Below, piece after piece: positions 23,117-32,100 of a stretch of DNA of 54,362 nt. Under the pieces are notes generated by a model that was not told the DNA's origin, made no database searches, and saw only the letters and a program-made list of their open reading frames with translations. The position numbers were made by a program, and so were the translations under genes. The number at the start of each line of letters is the position of its first letter. The first letter of the stretch is position 1. The stretch spans positions 1-54,362 of the forward strand of contig NZ_JXXK01000026.1 in the NCBI RefSeq assembly GCF_000949455.1, given 5' to 3'. The DNA comes from Ruthenibacterium lactatiformans. Its GTDB lineage: Bacteria > Bacillota > Clostridia > Oscillospirales > Ruminococcaceae.

Positions 23117-24607
23117 TTATGCCGCAAGGAATTCATCTACCTGTCTCTGCAGGTCGGCGATATACTCGTCAATTCCCGCATTTTTCAGTGCTTCCACCGC
23201 TTTAGGATATTCGGTGTCGAAATCCACAAAGCCGGAACGGATCGCTTCAAACTGCTTTTCCACTTCCACAAGGTTGAGTTCGATCTCTTTCAGGTTTTCG
23301 TCGCTATAAACAAAGCCGAAAATCGGGCTGCGGATTGCATCGTCATCCCACGTCTTGGTGGCTTCGATATAGGCTTCATCTGTTTCAACGGGGAACATCT
23401 GATAATTCTTGTTGCGGAACATCCACTCGTAGAACAGCTCATCCGTGATAAGGCGGTTGATGCGGCCGTTCACAATCTCGTAGTCCTTGCCTTCCACGCC
23501 ATAGAGCGCGAACAGATAGTTCTCCTGGCTGGAATACAACCAGTTCAGCCATTTCATTGCGCCGGAGGGGTTGGGCGCGGAATAGGGGATGCAGATGACC
23601 TCGCCGCCAGCTGCGGTGATATACTTCGGCTTTTCAGGGGCGAGGAGGTAGTTCTTCATCACCGCGTCGGGCGCATTGGCGCGCACGGCGTCAATAATCT
23701 CGGTTTCCTTGCCTAAGCTGCCTTCTACCCACAGGTAGTTGCCGCTTTGAACACGGGAATCACGCTCGTTGTAGTTAGTGGTCATCTCGTCCGGATACAA
23801 CCCGGCCAGCGTCATCTCACGGTTGAATTTCGCCACTTTCTGGAACGCTTCGCTTTCGTAATAGCTGAACACTTCCTTGGTCTCTTCATTGAAGAACGCG
23901 AGGAAACCCTTGGCGATGTTATGCGCCGGCTGGTCGGAGAAGTAACGGGTGAGCGGCATCAGAATCGGGTCACCTGCGCCCTTAATGTTGGGAAATTGCT
24001 CCATCGCGCGTGTCGCAAATTCTTTTAGATCTTCCGGCGTGGAGATTTCCGTCATGCCGACAGCCGTCAGCAGATCCTGCCGCAGGCAGACCTGCTGGAA
24101 CATTGCGGAGCTGGAAGCGTACGCGGAGGGGATGCCGTAGATTGTGCCGTCGATCGCGCCACCCTGAATGTGCTCCATGGGCAGGACTTTTAGCATGTCC
24201 TGTCCATACTGCTCAATCAGATCATCCAGCGGCTGGGCTTCTTTCTTATTCACAAATTCGCCCAAATCCACAAGGCCGTCCCAGTACAGGTCGATTGGTT
24301 CCTGCGAACCCAGCATAATGCCCTTCTTATCCCAGTATTGATCCCACGGCACGAAAATGACGTTCACTTTCATGTTTAGATCCTCGAGCATCCGCTCGGC
24401 AAATTCGCCGTTCAGGAAACTCGTCATGCGGTCGGACTCCTCGCCGGGGTACAAGATGGTAATTTCCTCTGGCTTGCCGGAACTCGTGTTTCCACCGTTG
24501 CCCGATGTCGCCGGAGCACTGCTTCCCGCGCCGCCGTCCTGGCCGCAGGAAGCCAGAAGGAGCAATGCCATCACGAAGCAAAGCAGCAGACTGATTGTTC
24601 TTTTCAT
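23117..24607 (-). CDS. ABC sugar-binding lipoprotein
   Basis: A 496-residue solute-binding protein of the family 1/LplA-YtcQ type. It begins with a lipoprotein signal (hydrophobic SLLLCFVMALLLLASC, lipobox L-A-S-C). A Ser/Gly-rich linker follows, then the binding fold with ITILYPGEESDRM, GTIYGIPSAYASS and PSGAMKWLNWLYSSQENY, plus a DUF3502-like C-terminal part. ATG 24607 is 7 bases from GGAGG. It follows its two permease genes. It should deliver an oligosaccharide to the importer at 24715-26558. Confidence 0.88.
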   Translation of the reverse strand: MKRTISLLLCFVMALLLLASCGQDGGAGSSAPATSGNGGNTSSGKPEEITILYPGEESDRMTSFLNGEFAERMLEDLNMKVNVIFVPWDQYWDKKGIMLGSQEPIDLYWDGLVDLGEFVNKKEAQPLDDLIEQYGQDMLKVLPMEHIQGGAIDGTIYGIPSAYASSSAMFQQVCLRQDLLTAVGMTEISTPEDLKEFATRAMEQFPNIKGAGDPILMPLTRYFSDQPAHNIAKGFLAFFNEETKEVFSYYESEAFQKVAKFNREMTLAGLYPDEMTTNYNERDSRVQSGNYLWVEGSLGKETEIIDAVRANAPDAVMKNYLLAPEKPKYITAAGGEVICIPYSAPNPSGAMKWLNWLYSSQENYLFALYGVEGKDYEIVNGRINRLITDELFYEWMFRNKNYQMFPVETDEAYIEATKTWDDDAIRSPIFGFVYSDENLKEIELNLVEVEKQFEAIRSGFVDFDTEYPKAVEALKNAGIDEYIADLQRQVDEFLAA

Positions 24608-24645
24608 GTTCATCCTCCATTTTCTTTAGTATATGTTTACAGACC

Positions 24646-24666
24646 TTTGGGGGCTCTGCCCCAAAA
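24646..24666 (-). other. Hairpin between permease and binding-protein genes
   Basis: TTTGGGGGC and GCCCCAAA pair around a 3-base loop in the 107-base gap. With the hairpin after the binding-protein gene it brackets that cistron, which suggests transcript processing or protection. Confidence 0.5.
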
Positions 24667-24714
24667 GATCCCCCAACCGAAGTCATGCACCCCGCACGGG
24701 GCAGACGCATGCGG

Positions 24715-25608
24715 TCATTCCTTCACCGCGCCGCTCATCACGCCGCTTACAAAATATTTCTGGATGAAGGGATACAGGAAGATAATCGGGCCGATGGTGA
24801 TGATGGTGACAGCCATTTTCACCGTCTCCGCGGGAAGCTGGAGCGTGCCTGTGACACCAGCCGGAACGCGTCCGGAGCTGATGGCGTTGACATTGGAAAG
24901 AATGCCATATAGGAAATACTGTAGCGGAAACAGTTCTTTCTTTTCGATGAACATCAGCGCGTTCCACCAGTCGTTCCAATAGGTGAGCGCGTACATCAGG
25001 CCCACGGTCAGGAACGCTGTTTTGGAGAGTGGCACCGCGATGCGCCAGAAAATGCGCATCCAGCCCGCGCCCTCAATCAGCGCTGATTCATATAGTGCAT
25101 ATGGAACCTGGGAAAGATAGGTCCGCATCAGGAACATATTCCAAACACTGAACAGGCTGGGTATAATCAGCGACCACACGCTGTTTTTCAGGTGCAGGAC
25201 ATTGGTGCAGATGAAGTACCACGGGACAAGCCCGGCGGAAAATACGATCGTGAAATTGCACAGATAGGCAATGACATTCCGGTAGCGCAGCTTTTTGATA
25301 GAGAGCGCAAACGCGCACATACTGGTGACAAGCAACGAGCCGATTGTGCCGACCGCCGTGATGAAAATCGTCACCGCGTAGCTGCGGGCAATCTTCGCGC
25401 CGCTGTTTACAAAAATATACCGGTAGGTGTCCAGCGTGGGCGCCTGTGGGAACACGGAATATCCGTTGAGAAGTACTTCGGTTTCATTGGAGAAGGAAAC
25501 CGAAACTACCATCATAAGGGGATACAGGCAGATAAGCGCAAACAGTGTGACGAACAAAACCGCTACAATTTTGAAAATACGGTCCCCGGTACGTTTCTTA
25601 ATACGCAT
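24715..25608 (-). CDS. ABC sugar permease, LplC/YtcP type
   Basis: A 297-residue CUT1-family permease with six membrane segments. The cytoplasmic EAA loop that docks the ATPase is seen as ESALIEGAGWMRIFWRIAVP near residue 185. The start ATG shares its A with the TGA of the preceding permease gene, so the two are coupled. Its C-terminus FIQKYFVSGVMSGAVKE is standard for the family. No ATPase gene is in the operon; such importers usually share one MsmK/UgpC-type ATPase encoded elsewhere. Confidence 0.9.
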   Translation of the reverse strand: MRIKKRTGDRIFKIVAVLFVTLFALICLYPLMMVVSVSFSNETEVLLNGYSVFPQAPTLDTYRYIFVNSGAKIARSYAVTIFITAVGTIGSLLVTSMCAFALSIKKLRYRNVIAYLCNFTIVFSAGLVPWYFICTNVLHLKNSVWSLIIPSLFSVWNMFLMRTYLSQVPYALYESALIEGAGWMRIFWRIAVPLSKTAFLTVGLMYALTYWNDWWNALMFIEKKELFPLQYFLYGILSNVNAISSGRVPAGVTGTLQLPAETVKMAVTIITIGPIIFLYPFIQKYFVSGVMSGAVKE

Positions 25609-26558
25609 CAGAACAGCCCCTCTCCGTCGTTGATCTTTTTGGCCGCATGGTTGGCCAGAGTCACAAGGATCAGGCCCAGAACCGACTGCATCAGGCCCAC
25701 CGCAGTACCATAGGAGAAGCCCAGGCTGCGCATGCTTCGGTACACATAGGTATCAATGACGTTTACCGCGTCCACGAGGATCGGGTTTTCCCCTACAATG
25801 CCGTATACCATACCGAAGTCGCCGTAGAAGATGCGGCCCACGCTCAGAAGAGTAAGCACCACTGCTGTGGGCTTCAGCATGGGGATGGTGAGGTGCAGGA
25901 TTTGTTGGAAGCGGGAAGCCCCGTCGACCTGCGCCGCTTCAAACAGGTTTGGGTCGAAATTCGTAATCGCCGCAAGGTAGACAATGCTGTTGTAGCCGCT
26001 CCATTTCCACACGTTTGCGGCGATGAGGATCGTCTTCCAGTATTTCGGCTCGGCAAACCAGCGGACCGGCTCCATGTCCATTGATTTCAGCACGTTGTTT
26101 ACCACGCCGACATCCGTAGCGAGCAGACCGTAGACAATCGCGCCCACAACAACCCACGAAAGGAAGTACGGAAAAAACATGACGCTCTGCACCACGCGCT
26201 TGTAAATGCCAAGCCGCATTTCATTGAGGAAGATGGCGAGCGAAATCGGAACGATCAGGCCGAGGATGATCCCGAAGAAATTGATGATGAGCGTATTTTT
26301 TACCACGTTCCACGCGGTGAGCTGTTTGAAGAAGATGCTGAAGTTCCGCAGGCCGACGAAGGGACTACCGAATACGCCGTCCAGCGCGTTAAAATCGGTA
26401 AAAGCCATCCAAATTCCGCCAAACGGCAAATAGCACAGAAGGAAGAGTAGCAACAGCGCCGGCAGGCACATCAAATACAACGTTTTGTTTGTATTCAGCT
26501 CGCGCAACACTCCCTCTTTTCTTCCTGATTTGGCCCGTTTTTGTCTTGCTTTTGCCAT
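25608..26558 (-). CDS. ABC sugar permease, LplB/YteP type
   Basis: A 316-residue CUT1 permease, partner of the gene at 24715. Basic N-terminus, six membrane segments (first around LYLMCLPALLLLFLLCYLPF), the EAA loop EAAQVDGASRFQQILHLTIP near residue 215 and the C-terminal AKKINDGEGLF typical of this group. AGGAGAG precedes the ATG. Overlap with the next gene (TGATG) supports equal expression. Confidence 0.9.
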   Translation of the reverse strand: MAKARQKRAKSGRKEGVLRELNTNKTLYLMCLPALLLLFLLCYLPFGGIWMAFTDFNALDGVFGSPFVGLRNFSIFFKQLTAWNVVKNTLIINFFGIILGLIVPISLAIFLNEMRLGIYKRVVQSVMFFPYFLSWVVVGAIVYGLLATDVGVVNNVLKSMDMEPVRWFAEPKYWKTILIAANVWKWSGYNSIVYLAAITNFDPNLFEAAQVDGASRFQQILHLTIPMLKPTAVVLTLLSVGRIFYGDFGMVYGIVGENPILVDAVNVIDTYVYRSMRSLGFSYGTAVGLMQSVLGLILVTLANHAAKKINDGEGLF

Positions 26559-26608
26559 CGTTCTATTCTCTCCTTTCCTGTCTCAGTGCAAAGAACGTGC
26601 CTTCCGCA

Positions 26609-27643
26609 TCATCCCGGGAGCTTCGGATCCTCCAGCGGATAGTATCCATCCGGATAATAAGTATCCCAAACGATATATAATTCTGGCCGTGGTGTGTCAT
26701 CCAGCACAGCCGTACCGAGGGAAAGCCAGCCGTCTCCGTCGTTCTCACTGCCGAGCGGAATAATGCCGCAGCCGTTTTCCTTCCACACACGGCACTGCAA
26801 CTCATAGCAGCCCGGGGCAACGCCCGGAAGCTGCGTGATTTCGTTGTGCACCGTATCGCCCACCGGCCAGACGCGCGGCGCAAGCCGCACCAATATCGGG
26901 AGACATCCCTCCGGTGTTTTTAGGCGCAGCTGCATTTGCGAAGCCGTGTAAACGGGCGTATTGCCCACATTCTGCAGCCAAAGGCGCAGAGGGAGCGCCC
27001 CGCCGGAGGACAGCGCTTTCGGGTAGGTGACCCTGCGCACCAAAAGTGTGCCTGGAACCGCGCCGGGAACGTCCGCGGCCAGCACATGCCAGCCATCCAT
27101 TGCCTGTTTCAGCGCCGCGCCCCCGTCGGGGCATCCTTTTGCCAAAAGGAAAACCGGAGCGGACTGCCACACAAACTGCAATCCCTGTTCCGCAAGCTGG
27201 CGGCGGACAGGCAGGATGCCTGCGCGAGCATCCAGAAGCAGGCCAAACGGCAGGCCCGCGATGCGCAACGCTGCAATCTGTTCCGTCTGGTCAGCTCGGG
27301 CGATCAGCACCGCTCCGTCAAACGCGCGCCGCCAAACGGAGAATTCAGCGGGATCCACCGCATCCGTGTCCAGCAAAACGCCCGCGCAGCGGCATCCGCC
27401 CTGTGTCTGCATCCCGAGCCGTTGCAGGAAAATCTCCGTGCCGCGCAATCCCTCGCTACGCGTGGGGCGCGGCGATAGCAGCACCATTCCATCCGACGCG
27501 GAAACGGAAGCACCGTCCCACGCTGACTGTTCCACATCACACACCGACAGCCGTGGACCGTCCGCGGACGGCTTGCGATAAGGCGGGCGGATTTTTTCCA
27601 CAGGAAGCGTCTGTTCAAAATATTCTAAAGAATAGATATTCAT
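26609..27643 (-). CDS. Uncharacterised protein with Ig-like C-terminal domain
   Basis: A 344-residue protein that I do not recognise as a named family. No signal peptide. The C-terminal third (SSGGALPLRLWLQNVGNTPVY and on to WLSLGTAVLDD) resembles the beta-sandwich end of the DUF4832-type protein at 28951 (GGTIDFEMLVSNTGVAPCY), suggesting a shared sugar-binding-like fold. The N-terminal part may be a worn TIM-barrel (LPFGLLLDARAG, FDGAVLIARADQ). Its ATG overlaps the acyltransferase stop (ATGA). It probably acts on the same glycan as its neighbours. Confidence 0.6.
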   Translation of the reverse strand: MNIYSLEYFEQTLPVEKIRPPYRKPSADGPRLSVCDVEQSAWDGASVSASDGMVLLSPRPTRSEGLRGTEIFLQRLGMQTQGGCRCAGVLLDTDAVDPAEFSVWRRAFDGAVLIARADQTEQIAALRIAGLPFGLLLDARAGILPVRRQLAEQGLQFVWQSAPVFLLAKGCPDGGAALKQAMDGWHVLAADVPGAVPGTLLVRRVTYPKALSSGGALPLRLWLQNVGNTPVYTASQMQLRLKTPEGCLPILVRLAPRVWPVGDTVHNEITQLPGVAPGCYELQCRVWKENGCGIIPLGSENDGDGWLSLGTAVLDDTPRPELYIVWDTYYPDGYYPLEDPKLPG

Positions 27644-28932
27644 GTTTTATTTCCTTCCTGCACACATAGAGGCTGACGCATCTGCTCCCAAACGGCCTTA
27701 TAAACGTTTTCTTCTGCGTAAAGCGGTTCCTGCTCTATGCGGGATAGGTCCTGCGCCAGCACAAACATGCTACATGGTGTGAAGCGCCCGCCTGTTTCCA
27801 TATACGCCGCCGCCGCTTTCTGCAAACGGCTTTTCAACTCAATCTCATCCGGGGAGCGCTTGCCGTGGTATAGCTCGCGCCACACCTGTCCATCGCCGCT
27901 TTCAATCGGGTAAATGTACATCTGCCTCTGCATCATCGCAATGTTGCCGCGTCCTTCCAGAAGCATTGCGAGGTGGGGATCATACAACCAGCTTTCGCTG
28001 CCAAAGCCTTTGATCTCAATCTCCGGGAACCATTTCCGGAAGAATTCATAGCACGCCAGACAGTCATCACGCAGATGCTGCGGGTCGTATCCGGCTCCGC
28101 CCGGGATATGAAAGCCCATCAGAATATCGCCTTTCTGAAGCACCATTTCCCATTCCGATAAAGCAATGCTGCGCGGCTGCGGCTCCACAGTTCCCGCCGG
28201 GCAGATTGGCCAGCCGGTCACGACGCCGTCCTTTTCCTCATACCGGATATCAAACGCTTCTGGGTCATACTGGCCATTTACGCCGTCCAGCATCCCGTCG
28301 CGGCGGATTCTGCGCGGTTCGGTGAAGAACGCCACGGTTTCTTTTCCCTTGCGGAACACCTGGATCGGGTCATCCAAACGGAACGGGATGAAATTGAAGC
28401 GCCCCATCGGGAACAGGCTGCAGGTGTAAAAATTCATATCCCACGGGAAATCGGCCACACGCCCGTCTCCGGTCTCCCGCATTTTTTCTAGCTGGCGCCT
28501 CGCGGGGGAAAACGGCGTTTTCTCATAACATTCCAACGGCATCCCCAGCTTTTCCATGCGTTGCATGGATGGCTCGATACAGGCGAACAGCAACAGGCAG
28601 GAGAAGAGGTCCGCGTGCGCCACGCCCTTTTTGGGCTCCATCGCCTGATAATCGTCAAGGTCCAGCCGGTGCCTGGCCGCGCACATATCGTTCACCAGAA
28701 AGTTCGACAGCTTCAGCAGTTCTGGATTGCCCTCGATCTCGTCCAACGCTTCGAACAGCCGTCGCTCGTTCTGCGTGCCCGCGTCAAAGCGGGCGCACAG
28801 CTCGCCGATCAGCCCACGGCGCATCAGCGCGTGCGGCTGATAGTCGACCGCATACTGGTCATACAGGGCATCCAACCCCTCCGGGAAACCGGAGAGCTCA
28901 AATTGTGCCGTAAGGCGCGCGAACTCCGTCAT
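27640..28932 (-). CDS. GNAT-like acyltransferase-domain protein
   Basis: A 430-residue protein of the two-part type annotated as acyltransferase-domain protein in Bacillota: an N-terminal helical domain and a C-terminal GNAT-like fold. The second half has VLQKGDILMGFHIPGGAGYD, CYEFFRKWFPEIEIKGF and GSESWLYDPHLAMLL, the segment I recall as most conserved in this family. AAGGAGA lies upstream of the ATG. Its role in sugar loci is not established. Adding or removing an acyl group on an amino sugar would fit NagB in the same operon, but that is inference. Confidence 0.65.
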   Translation of the reverse strand: MTEFARLTAQFELSGFPEGLDALYDQYAVDYQPHALMRRGLIGELCARFDAGTQNERRLFEALDEIEGNPELLKLSNFLVNDMCAARHRLDLDDYQAMEPKKGVAHADLFSCLLLFACIEPSMQRMEKLGMPLECYEKTPFSPARRQLEKMRETGDGRVADFPWDMNFYTCSLFPMGRFNFIPFRLDDPIQVFRKGKETVAFFTEPRRIRRDGMLDGVNGQYDPEAFDIRYEEKDGVVTGWPICPAGTVEPQPRSIALSEWEMVLQKGDILMGFHIPGGAGYDPQHLRDDCLACYEFFRKWFPEIEIKGFGSESWLYDPHLAMLLEGRGNIAMMQRQMYIYPIESGDGQVWRELYHGKRSPDEIELKSRLQKAAAAYMETGGRFTPCSMFVLAQDLSRIEQEPLYAEENVYKAVWEQMRQPLCVQEGNKT

Positions 28933-28950
28933 TCTGCATCTCTCCTTCCT

Positions 28951-30273
28951 TTACACAACCCGCACAGCGCACAGCGGGTAGAAGCCATCCGCGTCGCGTC
29001 CCCCAATGGCCAGGCGAAGCGTCTTGTCAAGATATCCGGGCACCGGGAAACCTAGCTTCACCTGATACGTTCCCTTTGGTGCATTCTCCGGAACCGCCAT
29101 CCGCTGCGCAACACGCACATCTGCGTCCGGCATCCATTGGCGGATATCTGCCTGAATCGGCAGATCGAACGAGGCGTTTTCTCCGGCAAAGCGGAGCATG
29201 GGGGAATAATTGTGATAGCACGGGGCGACGCCGGTATTGCTGACGAGCATTTCAAAGTCGATCGTCCCGCCTGCCTGAGTCTGTTCGGGAAGCGTGCAGG
29301 AGTGGATCTCGTACCGGTAACCCATCTTCCGCACCCAGCGCTCGATACTTTTTTCCCACGCCTGAGGAATGGTCGTACCCTTTGCGTTGTAGGAGGAAAT
29401 ATGCCATTTCAGGCTTTCGTCGATGATGTAATCAATGTCCCAGCCCTGCAGATACCAATCGTTGGTGTGCCAGCACGCTTCAAAAACGACCGGGGCTTCC
29501 TTCCACGCGTCCTGCATATGGAAATTGACGACATTCTGCGGATAATAATCCTCCATATGGCTCCACTGCCCGGGATGGAAACCACCCATATCGCCGAGAC
29601 AGTCTACACGGAAGCCCACTTTGGCCCGATGCCGGCGAATGCACGCTACGCTAACCGGATCATGCAGCAACGCTTGAATCGGCGTTTTGGTAAATCCATC
29701 GAGGTACGCGCTGACAACCTGCTCTAGCTTTTCCGGGACCACAAACTCCGAGCCGCCGCCCTCGCCCCACGCGCCTGTAATGGCGAGGTCCACAGAGGAA
29801 ATACGTTCATCCCCGTCAAAACGTGCCGCGAACGCGCGAATAAATTCAGACCAGCGTTCCGCGTAATCCGTCGTGTTGGGGTCCACGCGCCAGAATGGAT
29901 AATCCGGTTCTTCGGGCCATCTTTCCCGCATCCATAAGGGCACATCCTCTTCCGGGCGTAGCGCATAGGGCGCGATGCGCACAATGGAAGTACAACCCAT
30001 CTGACGGGCTTTTTCGAGGCCGTTATCCAGGATGTCCCAACGGTATTCACCCGGTTCGGGCTCCAGTTCCTTCCACCGCCCTCCGCAGTAATACAGGCCG
30101 GAATCCGGGTGGTTCCATGTTTTTGTGCTTTGCGGGAAGCGGTATTTTTCCACAGGGGTGCCCCTGTTATCCCGCAGCTCGGCGGGATCTCCCATCAGGT
30201 GAGGTGCCGCAATAAAGCCAATGCCGGGGTTGCTCAAAAGATCCGAAATAATTTTTGGGATTACCGTCTGCAT
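28951..30273 (-). CDS. DUF4832-type putative glycoside hydrolase
   Basis: A 440-residue cytoplasmic protein. The N-terminal ~300 residues look like a GH-A-type barrel (NPGIGFIAAPHLMG, GRWKELEPEPGEYRWDILDN, VDLAITGAWGEGGGSEFV, FRVDCLGDMGG). The C-terminal ~130 residues are the DUF4832 beta-sandwich (GGTIDFEMLVSNTGVAPCY). ATG 30273 follows GGAGGAGG. WxELEPxxGxYxW is the usual opening of the barrel in GH42/DUF4832 proteins. Glu in ITGAWGEG is a candidate acid/base. A relative lies at 39048. The substrate is unknown. Confidence 0.7.
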   Translation of the reverse strand: MQTVIPKIISDLLSNPGIGFIAAPHLMGDPAELRDNRGTPVEKYRFPQSTKTWNHPDSGLYYCGGRWKELEPEPGEYRWDILDNGLEKARQMGCTSIVRIAPYALRPEEDVPLWMRERWPEEPDYPFWRVDPNTTDYAERWSEFIRAFAARFDGDERISSVDLAITGAWGEGGGSEFVVPEKLEQVVSAYLDGFTKTPIQALLHDPVSVACIRRHRAKVGFRVDCLGDMGGFHPGQWSHMEDYYPQNVVNFHMQDAWKEAPVVFEACWHTNDWYLQGWDIDYIIDESLKWHISSYNAKGTTIPQAWEKSIERWVRKMGYRYEIHSCTLPEQTQAGGTIDFEMLVSNTGVAPCYHNYSPMLRFAGENASFDLPIQADIRQWMPDADVRVAQRMAVPENAPKGTYQVKLGFPVPGYLDKTLRLAIGGRDADGFYPLCAVRVV

Positions 30274-30326
30274 GTCGTTCCTCCTCCAATAAGGAATCCT
30301 GCTGCGCCGCAACCCATGCGGTGCCA

Positions 30327-30536
30327 TCAAACATATGTTTCATCGAAATATCTGCATCCACTGTTTTTCAAAAGCCCGATTTTTTTCTTCAGATGTTCCG
30401 GCGGACACTCAAAGTCCGTCGCCATGCAGCCCACGCAGAGGAAACGGGCCGCCGTCCCCCCGTGCAGGTGTAGGCAAAAGGCAATTTCGTCATTTGTCAT
30501 TGGGGCCCCACAGGCCGCACAGGCAAGCTGCTTCAT
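30327..30536 (-). CDS. Small zinc-ribbon protein
   Basis: A 69-residue protein with two CxxC knuckles, CAACGAP near residue 6 and CVGC near residue 34, spaced as in a zinc ribbon, and a basic C-terminus. The ATG overlaps the stop of the oxidoreductase gene by 4 bases. I know of no function. Its fixed place inside a sugar operon suggests a real gene rather than a shadow. Confidence 0.6.
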   Translation of the reverse strand: MKQLACAACGAPMTNDEIAFCLHLHGGTAARFLCVGCMATDFECPPEHLKKKIGLLKNSGCRYFDETYV

Positions 30537-31792
30537 TTTTCTTTCCCCAACTGACGGCGGTAAGAATCCAAGTCAATTGTCTGTCCCGTCAACCGGCTCA
30601 TCTCCGCCGCGCCGGCCATCACATGGCTGTCCACAGACATGCCGATTTCGGAGCGGGCGGGGCGTCCGCCGTTCTGCAAAAGGCTGATGAAATCATCCAC
30701 AATGCCGGAATCGCCGCCACCATGGCCGCTGCGCGGCTCGGACACATGAATCATCTCCGACTGATAGCCCTCCACTTGGTTGGAGGAGAAGGAGAGCACT
30801 TCGATCTCATGCAGTCCATCATCGCCGAAGATTTCCCCGTCCTCGCACATGACGTGGATGGTGCGGGTCATCCGGTTGGTGAAGGCGGACATATTAAAGC
30901 TTGCCGTCTGCCCGCCTTCGTATTCCACAGCGACAACCTGTTGGTCGCACACGTCATTGTCGCAACGGTATACACAGCGTCCATAGGGGCTGTGATCCAG
31001 CTCTTTGCGCAGGACGTTGGGGTCCGACGAGGATGTAATCACCGCCGCGGGCCAATCCCCCGCCGCGGGCAAGTAGCTTTTATAGGCACTGAAGCGGCAC
31101 CTGCCCTCAACCGGGCAGTCCGCGCAGCGGGCTGTGCTGCCGGCCGGCGCATTGCTCTCCTTGAAATAATGCAGCGAACCGCAGGAGGAGATGCGCTTTG
31201 CCTGTGCACCCATCAGCCAGTTCAGCAGGTCCATGTCATGGCAGGATTTCTGCATGATGCTGGGGCTGGCAATATCTGCCCTGCGCCAGTTGCCGCGCAC
31301 AAAGCTGTGTGCGAAATGAAAGTTTCCGATGTTTTCGTCCAGTCGAATCGACACAAGGCGTCCGATGCGTCCGGAATCAATGATTTCCTTGATCCGGGAG
31401 AAGAACGGCGTGTAGCGCAGGACATGGCAGACCACCACATGCAGTTTCTTCTCTTCGGCGCGGTGCAGGATGTCCATGCACTCGGCGGGATTCGGGGAAA
31501 TGGGCTTTTCCAGCAGGACGTGGTAGCCCAGTTCCAGTGCTTTCATCACCTGCGTGTAATGATCCCGATCCATCGAGGCAACGATCGCCGCGTCGGCGAT
31601 TTTTCCCTGCGCCCACAACTCTTCCGCCGCAGTGAAGCACCAATCCGCAGCCACGCCCAGCTGGGCCGCAGCTTCTTTGCGGCGCACGTCATTCGGCTCT
31701 ACGATGGCCACGATCTGCGCGCAACCCTTTTCCATCATATAATCCGCGTACACCCGTCCGCGCTGTCCTGCGCCGATCAAAACGATTTTCAC
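30533..31792 (-). CDS. Gfo/Idh/MocA-family oxidoreductase
   Basis: A 419-residue NAD(P)-dependent sugar dehydrogenase-like protein. The N-terminal Rossmann motif is IGAGQRG (5-11), the family motif EKPIS lies near residue 95, and a HDMDLLNWLMGA segment carries the catalytic His region. A cysteine cluster CADCPVEGRC near 225 is an extra feature of one subgroup. The start is GTG 31792 with AGGAGGAAT upstream. As the first gene of the leftward operon it faces the LacI repressor gene. It likely oxidises or epimerises a sugar released by the hydrolases. Confidence 0.85.
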   Translation of the reverse strand: MKIVLIGAGQRGRVYADYMMEKGCAQIVAIVEPNDVRRKEAAAQLGVAADWCFTAAEELWAQGKIADAAIVASMDRDHYTQVMKALELGYHVLLEKPISPNPAECMDILHRAEEKKLHVVVCHVLRYTPFFSRIKEIIDSGRIGRLVSIRLDENIGNFHFAHSFVRGNWRRADIASPSIMQKSCHDMDLLNWLMGAQAKRISSCGSLHYFKESNAPAGSTARCADCPVEGRCRFSAYKSYLPAAGDWPAAVITSSSDPNVLRKELDHSPYGRCVYRCDNDVCDQQVVAVEYEGGQTASFNMSAFTNRMTRTIHVMCEDGEIFGDDGLHEIEVLSFSSNQVEGYQSEMIHVSEPRSGHGGGDSGIVDDFISLLQNGGRPARSEIGMSVDSHVMAGAAEMSRLTGQTIDLDSYRRQLGKEK

Positions 31793-31830
31793 AGCACATT
31801 CCTCCTCACTTGTGATTGGGGCCCATGTTT

Positions 31831-31995
31831 TGTTTCGTAAACATTACGCAAATTTTGCGTTGCATTTAAGCTCAAATTCATTATAAAAGATAACGCAGAC
31901 AGAATACAATCAGGAATTTGCACAAGTTTTTTCTCGATATTTAGAAGATTCGTTAAAGCGTTTCCGATGCTTTTTTCGGTTGTTTCGCGAAAACC
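31831..31995. promoter_or_regulatory. Operator cluster between LacI gene and its target operon
   Basis: Palindromes in the 308-base divergent gap: TGTTTCGTAAACA at 31831-31843, ACGCAAATTTTGCGT at 31846-31860 and GGTTGTTTCGCGAAAACC at 31978-31995. A further TGTTTCG-like half site (TTGTTTCGTGATATG) lies near 32045-32059. A CG-centred palindrome is the usual shape of LacI-family operators. The shared TGTTTCG half and the position suggest that the repressor at 32101 binds here and controls both directions. The gap holds no gene. Confidence 0.6.
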
Positions 31996-32100
31996 TATAC
32001 GCAACAAAGGAAAATTGAATTTTTTTGAAAAAAACTGTTTACATTTGTTTCGTGATATGTTACGTTAAAATTACCATAAAAAGACACTGGAGGGATTTCT

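Noticed and set aside
30335..31840. 501-codon open frame on the plus strand
   Set aside because: It lies antisense to the Gfo/Idh/MocA gene, has no recognised domain or ribosome site, and is the kind of shadow frame GC-rich genes produce.
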